Assembly (NCBI GenBank): GCA_965227065.1
Contig: CBDDFN010000020.1
Span: forward strand, 620,001 to 684,000
Direction: 5' to 3'
DNA: 64,000 nucleotides
Origin: CBDDFN01 sp965227065
GTDB lineage: Bacteria > Pseudomonadota > Alphaproteobacteria > SPJN01
A model generated the notes under the pieces. It saw nothing but the letters and a program-made list of their open reading frames with translations, did not search any database and was not told the DNA's origin. Shown one piece after another: positions 51,119-60,236 of this stretch (its first letter is position 1; every line of letters starts with the position of its first letter). Made by a program: the position numbers and the translations under genes.

Positions 51119-51693
51119 TTGAACATCAGCCTGAGGCCGAACCGGCCCATATGGATATAGACATTTTCATCGGTCGCGCGGACATAGAGCATGCGGTAAC
51201 CCGGCTCGAAATAAAGTCCATCGGTGATCTTGATCGACAAGCCCGCTGACCCGGTGACGGCGATCGACTCATCCTCTTCGCCATCAATTTCAATGCGCGC
51301 GGCACCGACGCCCCCACTGATGAACGGGGTCACCCATTCAGTCCCCAGCGGGATATCCAGAACGAGATTGGCTGTGCCGTAATACAAGGAGGCATCAAGG
51401 TCGCTCGCTACGGTGAACCCGCTGATCTTGATTTTGTCGACCTCACTATCGACATAGCCGCCATTGAGTTCGATGCGCACCACCTGATTGAACGCAACAC
51501 CAAGCGCGCCGTCGAAATTGTAACCGCTATCAAATTCCACCTTTGCGGTGCCGAAGCCGGGAACGGTTCCGTCAAAATCACTGACCTGATTGATGCCGCC
51601 ATAGGCGCTGGCATAGAATTTCGGCTCGGCCATGGCGTGCGGAGCGGTCAAGAATCCGGCCGCCAAGGCGCCCAGCAAAATGCGATAGTGCAT
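51115..51693 (-). CDS. Outer membrane beta-barrel protein (paralogue A)
   Basis: A 192-residue OmpA-like/OMP beta-barrel. A signal peptide (ending APHAMA) precedes eight amphipathic strands, e.g. KFYASAYGGINQVSDFD at the start and a terminal strand YIHMGRFGLRLMFN, the C-terminal Phe/Asn pattern of barrel proteins. About the same length and layout as the next gene (51763-52317), with related start and end (both finish YIHM-R-f-x-L-x-x-N). They are probably duplicates. The function is unknown. Confidence 0.8.
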   Translation of the reverse strand: MHYRILLGALAAGFLTAPHAMAEPKFYASAYGGINQVSDFDGTVPGFGTAKVEFDSGYNFDGALGVAFNQVVRIELNGGYVDSEVDKIKISGFTVASDLDASLYYGTANLVLDIPLGTEWVTPFISGGVGAARIEIDGEEDESIAVTGSAGLSIKITDGLYFEPGYRMLYVRATDENVYIHMGRFGLRLMFN

Positions 51694-51762
51694 GACGTGT
51701 CCTCAAGAGTTTCTGCGCACGAAGCGTGCGGTTGAGGGGTGAACAGCGCGTAAACTGGGGCG

Positions 51763-52317
51763 CTAGTTCAGGCCCAGTGTAAACGACACGCGCAGCATGT
51801 GGATGTAGATGTCTTCTTCCTCACCATTGAGCCACATCAGCTGATAGGCAGGCTCAACCCGGATGCGGAAGGGCAGCGAAAAGCTCAAACCGGCAATCGC
51901 CTTGCCCATCATACCTGTATCACTGCCCAGATTGTCCGTGTCGAGTTTGACATATCCGATCCCGGCCCCAATGAAGGGGGTGAAGATCAGCGGGCTGGCC
52001 ACAAAGTCAAACAGCACATTGGCCGAGCCGCCATAGATCCACAAATCATCTTCAAAATTGATATTGTTGATTTCTTCGGTGGCCGAGCTGAGATAGTCAA
52101 ACTCGCCTTCAAGGCGCAGACGCGGGGTTAGATAAGCCCCCAATCGGGCGCTGAGCGAGTAGCCGTAGTCAAAATCTATCTCATTGATACCATTGTCAAA
52201 ATCCGCAATTTGCGTGGCGCCGGCACTGCCGCCGACATACCAGAAAGGCTCTGCCATGGCAGGGGCGGTGAACAGGCAGCCCACAAGGGCCAGCGCGCCA
52301 ATTGATGACTTCTGCAT
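51763..52317 (-). CDS. Outer membrane beta-barrel protein (paralogue B)
   Basis: A 184-residue barrel protein with a signal peptide (GCLFTAPAMA) and FWYVGGSAGATQIADFDNG at the first strand, ending with DIYIHMLRVSFTLGLN. The strands SARLGAYLTPRLRLEGEFDY and FTPFIGAGIGYVK are typical outer-membrane hairpins. It is a paralogue of 51115-51693, 69 bp away in the same direction, which suggests tandem duplication. I could not tell a pore from an adhesin. Confidence 0.8.
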   Translation of the reverse strand: MQKSSIGALALVGCLFTAPAMAEPFWYVGGSAGATQIADFDNGINEIDFDYGYSLSARLGAYLTPRLRLEGEFDYLSSATEEINNINFEDDLWIYGGSANVLFDFVASPLIFTPFIGAGIGYVKLDTDNLGSDTGMMGKAIAGLSFSLPFRIRVEPAYQLMWLNGEEEDIYIHMLRVSFTLGLN

Positions 52318-52388
52318 AAGTGTCTCCCCGATTTAAAGTCTCCCTCAAATCAGTATGAAGACAGAATTTGACGTTTCAATGCTTTTCG

Positions 52389-53141
52389 TCAGCCCAATTT
52401 CTTCATCAACCAGTCGCGAACACCCGGTGGCAGCAGTGCACCCAGAGAAGTTGCCCAGGCCAATTGCCAGGGAAAGCTGATCTGGCCGCGATTGAGGGCC
52501 AGTTTGCGCCGGATGATCTGGGCGGCCTTTTTTGGCGCCATGATGAAGGGCATGGAAAAATCATTCTTGTCGGTCATCGGGGTTTTGACAAAGCCCGGAC
52601 AGATCACGCTTACCTGAACATTTTCAGACGCCAGATATTGCCGCAATCCTTGCCCATATGAGCGCACCGCATTTTTGGACGCCGCATAAGCCAGCACAGA
52701 GCCGACACCGAAATAACCCAGCAATGACGACACAATGGCAATCTGGCCATTGCGGCGCGCCCGCATATAGGCGAGGGCGGGATTAACGGTGGCCAGCACA
52801 CCGTCCACATTGGTGTGGAAGATTTTGAAGACATGCTCCGACAGGTCGGTGTCGCGGTCCAGTGTCTCGCCGATGCCGGCATTGGCGATGACGAGGTCGA
52901 GCGGAACGCGCGCCTCGATTTTGTCGATCAGCGCCTGCATGGCGTCATAATCAGTGACATCGACCAGATGGGTCGAGACCCGCGCGCCCAGCGCCCGGCA
53001 CTCATCGGCGACGGCTTCGAGCCGGTCGGCATTGCGTCCGGTGAGATACAGGCTGACCCCCAACGCACCATATTCGCGCGCCAAAGCTGCACCCAGCCCG
53101 CTCGATGCCCCCGTGATCAGGACAAAGCTCGGTATTTTCAT
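52389..53141 (-). CDS. Short-chain dehydrogenase/reductase family protein
   Basis: A 250-residue SDR: LITGASSGLGAALAREYG at the N terminus, then ANAGIGETLDR, and Ser/Tyr/Lys near SSLLGYFGVGSVLAYAASKNA. A C-terminal basic/hydrophobic tail suggests membrane association, as in DltE/YdfG-like SDRs of lipid metabolism. The ATG at 53141 follows GAGGTG; upstream in-frame sequence lacks support. Divergent from yicC by 105 bp. Confidence 0.88.
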   Translation of the reverse strand: MKIPSFVLITGASSGLGAALAREYGALGVSLYLTGRNADRLEAVADECRALGARVSTHLVDVTDYDAMQALIDKIEARVPLDLVIANAGIGETLDRDTDLSEHVFKIFHTNVDGVLATVNPALAYMRARRNGQIAIVSSLLGYFGVGSVLAYAASKNAVRSYGQGLRQYLASENVQVSVICPGFVKTPMTDKNDFSMPFIMAPKKAAQIIRRKLALNRGQISFPWQLAWATSLGALLPPGVRDWLMKKLG

Positions 53142-53246
53142 GTCGCACCTCATGGGGCGGGGCGGTTTCCTTGCCGTCACCCCGCCACCTGCCTATCATC
53201 CCCACCCCAAGCCCGCTGTCAAAGCGATTCGTGAGGACATCCGCCC

Positions 53247-54137
53247 ATGCCGCTTCAATCCATGACCGGTTTTGCCCGTGCCGAAGGCGCTGATGAGCGC
53301 GTCCGATGGGTGTTTGAGGCGCGCAGCGTCAATGCCAAGGGGCTTGATATGCGCTTTCGTGTCCCACCGGGATTTGAAGCGATCGAACAGGCCTTGCGTC
53401 AGCTTATGCGGGAAAATTTCTCGCGCGGTTCTGTACAGATTTCCCTGTCGGTTACGCGCAGTGCCGCCGGCGGTGAGCTCAAGATCAACAAAGCGGTGTT
53501 GAAAGAAGTGCTCAAAGCCATGGCCGAGATCGAGGGCGAGATCGAGGCCAGCCCGCCCAGCCTTGACGGTATTTTGCGCATCAAGGGTGTGTTTGACACG
53601 GATGAAGACGCCGAGAATGAAGAGGCGGTCGCCGCCCGTATTGCCGCCATGACCCAAAGCGCCCGCGCACTGGTCGCCGATCTCAAGACTGCGCGGTGCG
53701 AAGAAGGCGCGCGCCTTTTGCCTGTGCTAGCAGGCCAGATTGACGAGATTGCAGGCTTGCGGGACGACGCCGTAGCACTGGCCGCCACCCAGCCCGAAGC
53801 GTTGCGCACCAAGCTTGAAGCGGCGCTGGAACGGTTGTTGGAAGACCGGGCCGGTACGGTGGAGCCTGAGCGGCTTGCCCAGGAAGTGGCGGTGCTGGCC
53901 GTCAAGGCCGATGTGTCCGAAGAGCTGGACCGACTCAACGCCCATTGCGACGCTGCGCGGGAGCTGATTGCCAAGTCCGAACCGATCGGCCGGCGCTTTG
54001 ATTTTCTGTCTCAGGAATTCAATCGCGAAGCCAATACGCTGTGTTCCAAATCAACCGACCCCGAACTCACCCGTGTGGGCGTTGCGCTCAAAACAGTGAT
54101 CGATCAGATGCGGGAGCAAATTCAGAATGTCGAATAG
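53247..54137 (+). CDS. yicC: YicC family protein
   Basis: A 296-residue YicC. SMTGFARAEG is the invariant N terminus, and the C terminus GRRFDFLSQEFNREANTLC, then SK, is the DUF1732 domain signature. E. coli YicC is reported as an RNase or RNase-stability factor. The gene overlaps gmk by 11 bp, a pairing seen in many alphaproteobacteria. Confidence 0.95.
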   Translation: MPLQSMTGFARAEGADERVRWVFEARSVNAKGLDMRFRVPPGFEAIEQALRQLMRENFSRGSVQISLSVTRSAAGGELKINKAVLKEVLKAMAEIEGEIEASPPSLDGILRIKGVFDTDEDAENEEAVAARIAAMTQSARALVADLKTARCEEGARLLPVLAGQIDEIAGLRDDAVALAATQPEALRTKLEAALERLLEDRAGTVEPERLAQEVAVLAVKADVSEELDRLNAHCDAARELIAKSEPIGRRFDFLSQEFNREANTLCSKSTDPELTRVGVALKTVIDQMREQIQNVE

Positions 54138-54768
54138 GATCACTATCGCCCGGCGGGGGCTGATGTTTGTGTTGAGCTCGCCTTCGGGTGCGGGCAAAAC
54201 CACCCTGTCGCGGCGCTTGCTGCAGGATGAGCCTGATTTGACTTTGTCGGTCTCGGTGACAACACGCCCGCCGCGGCCCGGTGAAGTGGATGGAGTGGAT
54301 TATCAGTTCATCACCACCGAGGAATTCGGGCTGATGCGCAATAAGGGCGATCTGCTCGAAAGTGCCAAAGTGTTCGACAACTATTACGGCACGCCGCGCG
54401 GTCCGGTGGAAGAGGCGCTGGCGGAGGGCCGGGACATCCTTTTTGATATTGACTGGCAGGGTGCCCAGCAACTGGCCCAGAAGGCGCGCGAAGACATGGT
54501 GCCGGTGTTTATCCTGCCGCCCTCCACGCCGGAGCTGGAGCGGCGTCTCAATGCACGCGCGCAAGACCCCGCCGATGTGGTCGCCCGGCGTATGGCCAAG
54601 GCCTGGGAAGAGATCAGCCATTGGCGGGAATATGGCTATATCCTGATCAATGATGATGTTGATGCCGCCTATGATGAGCTGCGCGCCATCTTGCGGGCCG
54701 AGCGGCTCAAGCGTGACCGGCGCGTCGGTCTGCTTGATTTTGTTGATACGCTGCGGGCGGGGCTTTAA
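54127..54768 (+). CDS. gmk: Guanylate kinase
   Basis: A 213-residue GMP kinase. The P-loop is SSPSGAGKTTL, the GMP-binding loop SVSVTTRPPRPGEVDGVDY, and FDIDWQGAQQL lies near the active site. It turns GMP to GDP, continuing the guaB/guaA pathway at 17-22 kb. It overlaps yicC at the start and ends in the shared TTAA stop with rsmA. Confidence 0.96.
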   Translation: MSNRITIARRGLMFVLSSPSGAGKTTLSRRLLQDEPDLTLSVSVTTRPPRPGEVDGVDYQFITTEEFGLMRNKGDLLESAKVFDNYYGTPRGPVEEALAEGRDILFDIDWQGAQQLAQKAREDMVPVFILPPSTPELERRLNARAQDPADVVARRMAKAWEEISHWREYGYILINDDVDAAYDELRAILRAERLKRDRRVGLLDFVDTLRAGL

Positions 54769-55625
54769 CGCTTGTAAGCGCGCGCGAGCAGGCAGAATTC
54801 TTCAATCGACAAGGTTTCGGCCCGTCGGGTGGGGTCGATCCCGGCAATCTCCAACATTTGATTGGCATCGCCCAGCGGTTTGAGCGATTGGCGCAGCATT
54901 TTGCGGCGCTGCTGAAAGGCTGCGGCGACAACGGTTTCAAGGGCGGCGGCATCAGCAGGGGCAACCGGTTTCGGGCGCGGGACCAACTGAACCACCGTCG
55001 ATGTCACCTTGGGTGGCGGGGTGAAGGCTGAGGGCGGCAGATCAAACAGGCTGCGGGTTTCGCATAGCCACTGCGCCATGATCGAGACGCGGCCATAGGC
55101 CTTGGTTCCTGCTTGCGCGGTGATGCGGTCGGCGACCTCTTTTTGAAACATCAGGGTCAGCGAGGCGATGGGAACCGAGCCCTCAGCGATCAAAGCCAGC
55201 CAGCGGAACAAGAGCGGCGTGGCGATATTGTAAGGCAAATTGGCAATAATCTTGAGCTTGCGTTCAGGCCCGGCCCCGAATGTTGTTTCATCAAGTTCAA
55301 GCGCATCACCGTGGCGCAGATCGAATTTGTCGCCATAGGCGGTTTGCAGATAGCTCAACGCTTCGATAGCGCGCGGGTCAGGGTCGATGGCAATCAGCGG
55401 ATCAGCGCCGGCCTTGAGAATGGCGCGGGTCAGCCCGCCGGGGCCGGGGCCAACCTCATAGGTGACAAAACCAAAATAGGGGGCGGCCGCCTTGGCGATC
55501 TTAGCCGTCAGATTGAGGTCGAGCAGAAAGTTCTGGCCAAAGCTTTTCTTCGCGCTCAACTGCTGCTGTGCGATGACGGTGCGCAAGGGCGGCAGGCCAT
55601 CAAAACTTGTGACATCCTCAGCCAT
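54765..55625 (-). CDS. rsmA: 16S rRNA (adenine1518-N6/adenine1519-N6)-dimethyltransferase
   Basis: A 286-residue KsgA-type enzyme that dimethylates two adenines at the 3' end of 16S rRNA. KKSFGQNFLLD opens the fold, EVGPGPGGLTRAIL binds SAM, and NLPYNIATPLL is the NLPY catalytic motif. The ATG at 55625 overlaps the pdxA stop by 8 bp; the longer frame to 55715 lies in pdxA and has no support. pdxA-rsmA adjacency is shared with E. coli. Confidence 0.96.
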   Translation of the reverse strand: MAEDVTSFDGLPPLRTVIAQQQLSAKKSFGQNFLLDLNLTAKIAKAAAPYFGFVTYEVGPGPGGLTRAILKAGADPLIAIDPDPRAIEALSYLQTAYGDKFDLRHGDALELDETTFGAGPERKLKIIANLPYNIATPLLFRWLALIAEGSVPIASLTLMFQKEVADRITAQAGTKAYGRVSIMAQWLCETRSLFDLPPSAFTPPPKVTSTVVQLVPRPKPVAPADAAALETVVAAAFQQRRKMLRQSLKPLGDANQMLEIAGIDPTRRAETLSIEEFCLLARAYKR

Positions 55626-56634
55626 GGCGCTGCCTGTGCACAGCAATTGCGCCTGCGTCGCGCAAGGCTGCCGCCAGAGAAGATGGATCAGCCAGTCCCG
55701 TCCCGGCAAGATCAAAGGCGGTGCCGTGATCGGGCGAAGTGCGCACGATCGGCAGTCCCAGTGTGATGTTCACGCCTTCCATGAAATTGAGCGATTTGAG
55801 CGGGATGAGGGCCTGATCGTGATACATGCACAAAACCGCGTCATAGCTGCGCCGGGCATGTTCATGAAACAGTGTGTCGGCAGGCAAGGGGCCGATCACA
55901 GAGAGCCCTTCGGACCGCAACTGATCGGCGGCCGGTTTGATGACATCAAGCTCTTCACGGCCCAGGGCACCATCTTCCCCGGCATGGGGGTTGAGCGCTG
56001 CAATGGCCAGGCGGGGCTCAGCCAATCCGAAATCCTGGGCAAGGGCTGACAAGGTGGTCCGCGCTGCGTGCAGGATGAGGTCTTGGGTGATGAGGTCCGG
56101 CACGCTGCTCAGCGCGACATGAATGGTGGCAGGCACCACGCGCAAGCCGGGTATAGCCAGCATCATGATGGGGTCATAGGTCAGGCCGCACAGCTCAGCC
56201 AGAAATTCGGTGTGACCGGGATGGGTGAAGCCCGCCTCATAAAGCGAGGCTTTGTGCAGGGGCAGGGTCACAAGGCCCGAAACTTCGCCCGCCAGGGCTA
56301 GGCCGACTGCGCGCTCGATCGACAAGCGTGTCGCTTCAGCATGCGCGGGATTGGATTGGCCTGGCACAACGGCGGATGGCAGCTTTTGTTCAAGCACCGG
56401 CAGGGCGGAGCCGAACAATTCAAGCGCCTGGGCGGGCTGTTCAACCGGTGCGATCGGGACCGACAGGTTCAACAGATCTGCCCGCGCGGCGACATGGGCG
56501 GGATCATCGATCAAGACAAAGGGCGGAACAGTGTTCCGCAGATGCGTCCAGATTTTTAGGATGAGATCAGCCCCCACACCGGCAGGAGTTCCCATCGTGA
56601 CGGCGAGGGGCGTTGAAAGCGGCGATGCGGTCAT
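55618..56634 (-). CDS. pdxA: 4-Hydroxythreonine-4-phosphate dehydrogenase
   Basis: A 338-residue zinc-dependent dehydrogenase in pyridoxal-phosphate synthesis. TMGTPAGVGADL is the N-terminal signature; the metal ligands include the His of GHTEFLAEL and the later histidines in LNPHAGEDGALG and LCMYHDQAL. It lies 24 bp after surA and overlaps rsmA, the order surA-pdxA-rsmA found in E. coli. Confidence 0.96.
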   Translation of the reverse strand: MTASPLSTPLAVTMGTPAGVGADLILKIWTHLRNTVPPFVLIDDPAHVAARADLLNLSVPIAPVEQPAQALELFGSALPVLEQKLPSAVVPGQSNPAHAEATRLSIERAVGLALAGEVSGLVTLPLHKASLYEAGFTHPGHTEFLAELCGLTYDPIMMLAIPGLRVVPATIHVALSSVPDLITQDLILHAARTTLSALAQDFGLAEPRLAIAALNPHAGEDGALGREELDVIKPAADQLRSEGLSVIGPLPADTLFHEHARRSYDAVLCMYHDQALIPLKSLNFMEGVNITLGLPIVRTSPDHGTAFDLAGTGLADPSSLAAALRDAGAIAVHRQRHG

Positions 56635-56658
56635 GGCATCACCCTTGGTGCGTGGCGA

Positions 56659-57918
56659 CTAGCGATATTCGATGGTTGCATCACGACGCAGGTCGCGCAG
56701 ATACCGCCGCGCCATCCGTCCGATTTGTTCGCCTGCCAGACGCTGTTCGACCTGATCGCGGCTGGGCATGGTGCGTTTATTGTCATCGCGGTCACAGACA
56801 TAAATGAAGCTGAGTGTTCCATCCTTAATGGTCACCCGGCTTGATTGTCCTTTTTCCAGATCCACCAGTTCCGCGCGGAAATCATCGGACAAATCACCCA
56901 GCGCAACCTTGCCGATATCAAGCGCATCGGCCCCGGCTTCCTTGGCAAGTGTTTCAACATCACCACATGAATCGATCTTGCCGCGCATCTGGTCGAGCGC
57001 GACTTCTTCGGTACGACCATCGCCCTGGGTAACGGCCATCGACACTTGTTTGATTTCAAGTGAAATGCGGTCGGGGTCAACCTGATTGGGATCGCGCCGG
57101 TCCAGAAGTGTCAGAATATAAAAACCCGCTACGGTGCGGATCGGCTGGGACACATCATCGACCCTGAGGTTGCGGATCGCCCGGTCCAGTTCGCGGTCAA
57201 GCTCGCCAGCAGTTATCCAGCCCAGATCACCACCTTGGCCGGCTGTCGGGGCTTGCGAAAACTGACGCGCCACAGCAGGGAATTTCGCGCCATTGCGGAT
57301 TTGTTGAACCAGCCGCATGGCGGTGCGGTACACCGCGCCTTCCTCGGCGGGGGTGTCGACTTCCAGAAAGATTTCAGCCACCCGGTTTTGCGGCTTGTCG
57401 AGATTGGCCTCATAGCGGGTCATGAAGCCATCAACCTCGTCTTCGGTGACATTGACGTTCTGGCGGAAACGCGCGCGCACCAGACGGTCCCAGACAATCT
57501 GGGCGTAGATCTGGTCAATATAGCTGTTCCATGACACGCCCGCGCGGGTCAGCAGGGTGCGGAACTGGTCAATGTCGGCATTGTTCTGCCGGGCGATAAA
57601 GCTGACCGCGCGATTGACATCATCCTGCGTGGCGATGATTTCATATTCGGTGGCTTCCTGGATTTGCAGCTTCTCGTCGATCAGACCTTGAAGAATTTCC
57701 GGCCGCATCCGCTCAACCGTTTCGCGGGTTGGGTTCAGACCCGATGAAGCGAAAAACAGGGCCATGCGCTGCTGCAGATCATATTCTGAGATGATCTGAT
57801 CATTCACGATCGCGGCGATCTTTTGAACGTCACCTTGCTGTGCGTGAGTGTTTTGGGGCGTGCCTGCAAGTGCAATGAAAGCGGTCAGGCCCAAAAGTAC
57901 GAGTTTTTTCAGCCACAT
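56659..57918 (-). CDS. surA: Periplasmic chaperone / peptidyl-prolyl isomerase SurA
   Basis: A 419-residue periplasmic SurA. A signal peptide (to about residue 26, THAQ) is followed by the SurA N-domain (KIAAIVNDQIISEYDLQQRM) and a parvulin-like domain (FSQAPTAGQGGDLGWITAGEL). The second parvulin region is degenerate. It escorts outer membrane proteins, including LptD encoded just upstream, to the Bam complex. Gap of 146 bp to lptD; order lptD-surA-pdxA-rsmA as in E. coli. Confidence 0.93.
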   Translation of the reverse strand: MWLKKLVLLGLTAFIALAGTPQNTHAQQGDVQKIAAIVNDQIISEYDLQQRMALFFASSGLNPTRETVERMRPEILQGLIDEKLQIQEATEYEIIATQDDVNRAVSFIARQNNADIDQFRTLLTRAGVSWNSYIDQIYAQIVWDRLVRARFRQNVNVTEDEVDGFMTRYEANLDKPQNRVAEIFLEVDTPAEEGAVYRTAMRLVQQIRNGAKFPAVARQFSQAPTAGQGGDLGWITAGELDRELDRAIRNLRVDDVSQPIRTVAGFYILTLLDRRDPNQVDPDRISLEIKQVSMAVTQGDGRTEEVALDQMRGKIDSCGDVETLAKEAGADALDIGKVALGDLSDDFRAELVDLEKGQSSRVTIKDGTLSFIYVCDRDDNKRTMPSRDQVEQRLAGEQIGRMARRYLRDLRRDATIEYR

Positions 57919-58064
57919 GGAACGTCGTGCCGATCAATAGAAATGCGGATACAGACGAGGAGTTTGCCCGCGGAATATGGAACAAGTATGGCCATGGACC
58001 CCTCACCATGGCCGTAATTGGCGCGCATCATAAACAAACAAGTGATGCGAGAAAAGCACGAGGC

Positions 58065-60236
58065 TCAGCCAAGCTGCCGCAGATTAACCCGCACACCGAT
58101 CGTGGTGGATGACGGCACATCCCGGTCGGAGGTCAATTTACGCTTCAGGCCAAGCTCGAAGTAAAAACAGTCATCTTGATAGACGATGCCGCCGCGATAT
58201 TGCAACGGCCCGCCATCCTCGGTCAGGTCGTAGCGGACGCCGCCGAAAATACCCCAGAAACCGGCAATGTGAAGGCGCAAATCGGCATTGACCTCTTCTG
58301 TGTCTTCAAGACCCGAGATCGAGAAATTTTCGGAAATGTCGATATAGCCGACGCGCAAGGTGAAGCGCTCGGGCGCGGCGATGAATTCAAACTCGTTCCG
58401 CTCAAACTCGGTCGTGTCATAGTCGAAGCGGAAGCGGTGGCTTAAGCTGACCGTATCGAACAAGAACAGGTCGGTCTGGCCGACAATATGGGACACCCGT
58501 CCGCGCAGCCCTGAGCTGACATCAAAGGCGCGATTATTGTTGGGCCGCAAATTCTGGCCAATGAAAATGCGGAAGCCGGTCGTGCCGGGCCCGTAAAAAC
58601 CCCAGCGCAAGCCCGCAACAAGGCGCGGGCCGCCTTCCCACTGGTCATGGCCGGGAAAGCGGTCAACGTCGAACAGGTTGGTTTCGTCAAATTCAAAACT
58701 CAAACTGTCTTCATTGGGAAACTCTTTGTATGAGCCGTCATAAGGTGCGACGACCACCATCACGATCGGCTCAATCACTTGGGTGAAATTTTCGCCGATG
58801 CGGGCAAAGGGCCGCCGCCACTCGATTGCCGCCAGTGGTTCAAAGCGAAAGGCAATATCGCTTTGATGGCCGCCCAGATTGGGCTCATCCTGGGTGGCGA
58901 TAACATCGGTGCGAACCATCCCCGTAATGGTGAACAGATCCCCCATCGTGCTCAGATAGGTTTTCGACCAGCCAAGCGAGGTGGTCAGGCGCGCAAGGTC
59001 GGTGCCCGATTGGCGGTACAAACCCAGCGTTGAAATGGTGCCTGAAAACCGTCCGCCCCAATATTTCGGTGCTGAGGTGAATTCATACTCAACCAGTGGC
59101 AGGATTAGCGGGGTTTCATCCTGGTCGACATCGTCAAGCTGGGTCTGGAAGGCATAGGCGTCGATATAAAGGTGATCGAGACCCGACATCCGTTCAAAGT
59201 ACAGCCGGCTGGTCAGCGTATCGAGGTTGGAAATCGAATAGCGCCGCAAATAGGTTTCATCCGAGGCGCGGGCGAGATCGAAACCGATGGTACGGCCACC
59301 GCCGAGAGACCAGTTTCCGTCCGCGAAAATGTGGCCGCGCACTTCATTGTCGCCGGTTTCATTGTTGTTGTCGTCGCGAGCGCGCACATAAGTGATGGAG
59401 CCTGACGCGTTCAGACGGCCATTGCCGAAGCGGTGACGATATTCGGTTTTGAGATAACCGCGTTCCTTTGTGGTGATGCCTGGCGTCAGGGTCAAATCAT
59501 AATTGGGTGCCATGTTCCAGAAAACCGGCAACTCGGCGAAAAAGCCAAGCTCGCTGTCGCGCCCGCCATAGGGCATCAACAGGCCGGTGCGCCGTTTCAC
59601 TGTCGGGTCGGGATGCTCAAAATAGGGCAGATATAATATCGGTGCGCCAAACAGTTCAAAGCGCACATCCCGATAATAGACATTCTGATCATCACGATCG
59701 TGGATGACTTGACCAGCTCGTAACGCCCAGGTGGGGGTGGGATTGTCCTCACAGACCTCACACAGGGAAAAGGCGGCGTCACGCAGGCGTGCGCGGGTGG
59801 CGCTTTGCCGCTGGGCTTGTGCGGCGGTCATCCAGGCCTTGTTTTCCAGCGTGATTTTCAAATCCGTCAGCTGGCCGCGATTGAGCCTGTCTTCCAGCAT
59901 GGCATCCCGCGCCATGATGATGTTGCCCGCTTCGTCTTCCAGGGTGAAGGGGCCGATTGCGGTAACCCGGTCATTCTTGATGTCATAATCAAGCGCCTGG
60001 GCGCGCAAGGTGGCGGTTTTGTACGACACGATGACGGAGCCGCGGGCGCGGACGGTTTCAGCCTCATGGTCGAAATATAGCCGGTCGGCGTCGAGCGCTA
60101 CGGGGGCATCAACCGTGCCGCTTTCCATATCAAATTGTTGCGCAATGACCGGGCTGGCGCACAACAGGGCGCAGGCGCAAAGCCAGGCGCGCAAGACGGT
60201 GCGGAAACGAACAAAGGTGCGGCGCAACTCAGCCAT
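58065..60236 (-). CDS. lptD: LPS-assembly protein LptD
   Basis: A 723-residue outer membrane LPS translocon. A signal peptide (ending ASPVIAQ) precedes an OstA/LptA-like jellyroll (ALDADRLYFDHEAETVRARG), then a beta-barrel of more than 500 residues. LCEVCEDNPTPTW is the family's cysteine pair motif for LptD, which needs disulphides to mature. It partners LptE, not in this window. The ATG at 60236 follows GAGG and overlaps the lptG stop by 8 bp. Confidence 0.94.
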   Translation of the reverse strand: MAELRRTFVRFRTVLRAWLCACALLCASPVIAQQFDMESGTVDAPVALDADRLYFDHEAETVRARGSVIVSYKTATLRAQALDYDIKNDRVTAIGPFTLEDEAGNIIMARDAMLEDRLNRGQLTDLKITLENKAWMTAAQAQRQSATRARLRDAAFSLCEVCEDNPTPTWALRAGQVIHDRDDQNVYYRDVRFELFGAPILYLPYFEHPDPTVKRRTGLLMPYGGRDSELGFFAELPVFWNMAPNYDLTLTPGITTKERGYLKTEYRHRFGNGRLNASGSITYVRARDDNNNETGDNEVRGHIFADGNWSLGGGRTIGFDLARASDETYLRRYSISNLDTLTSRLYFERMSGLDHLYIDAYAFQTQLDDVDQDETPLILPLVEYEFTSAPKYWGGRFSGTISTLGLYRQSGTDLARLTTSLGWSKTYLSTMGDLFTITGMVRTDVIATQDEPNLGGHQSDIAFRFEPLAAIEWRRPFARIGENFTQVIEPIVMVVVAPYDGSYKEFPNEDSLSFEFDETNLFDVDRFPGHDQWEGGPRLVAGLRWGFYGPGTTGFRIFIGQNLRPNNNRAFDVSSGLRGRVSHIVGQTDLFLFDTVSLSHRFRFDYDTTEFERNEFEFIAAPERFTLRVGYIDISENFSISGLEDTEEVNADLRLHIAGFWGIFGGVRYDLTEDGGPLQYRGGIVYQDDCFYFELGLKRKLTSDRDVPSSTTIGVRVNLRQLG

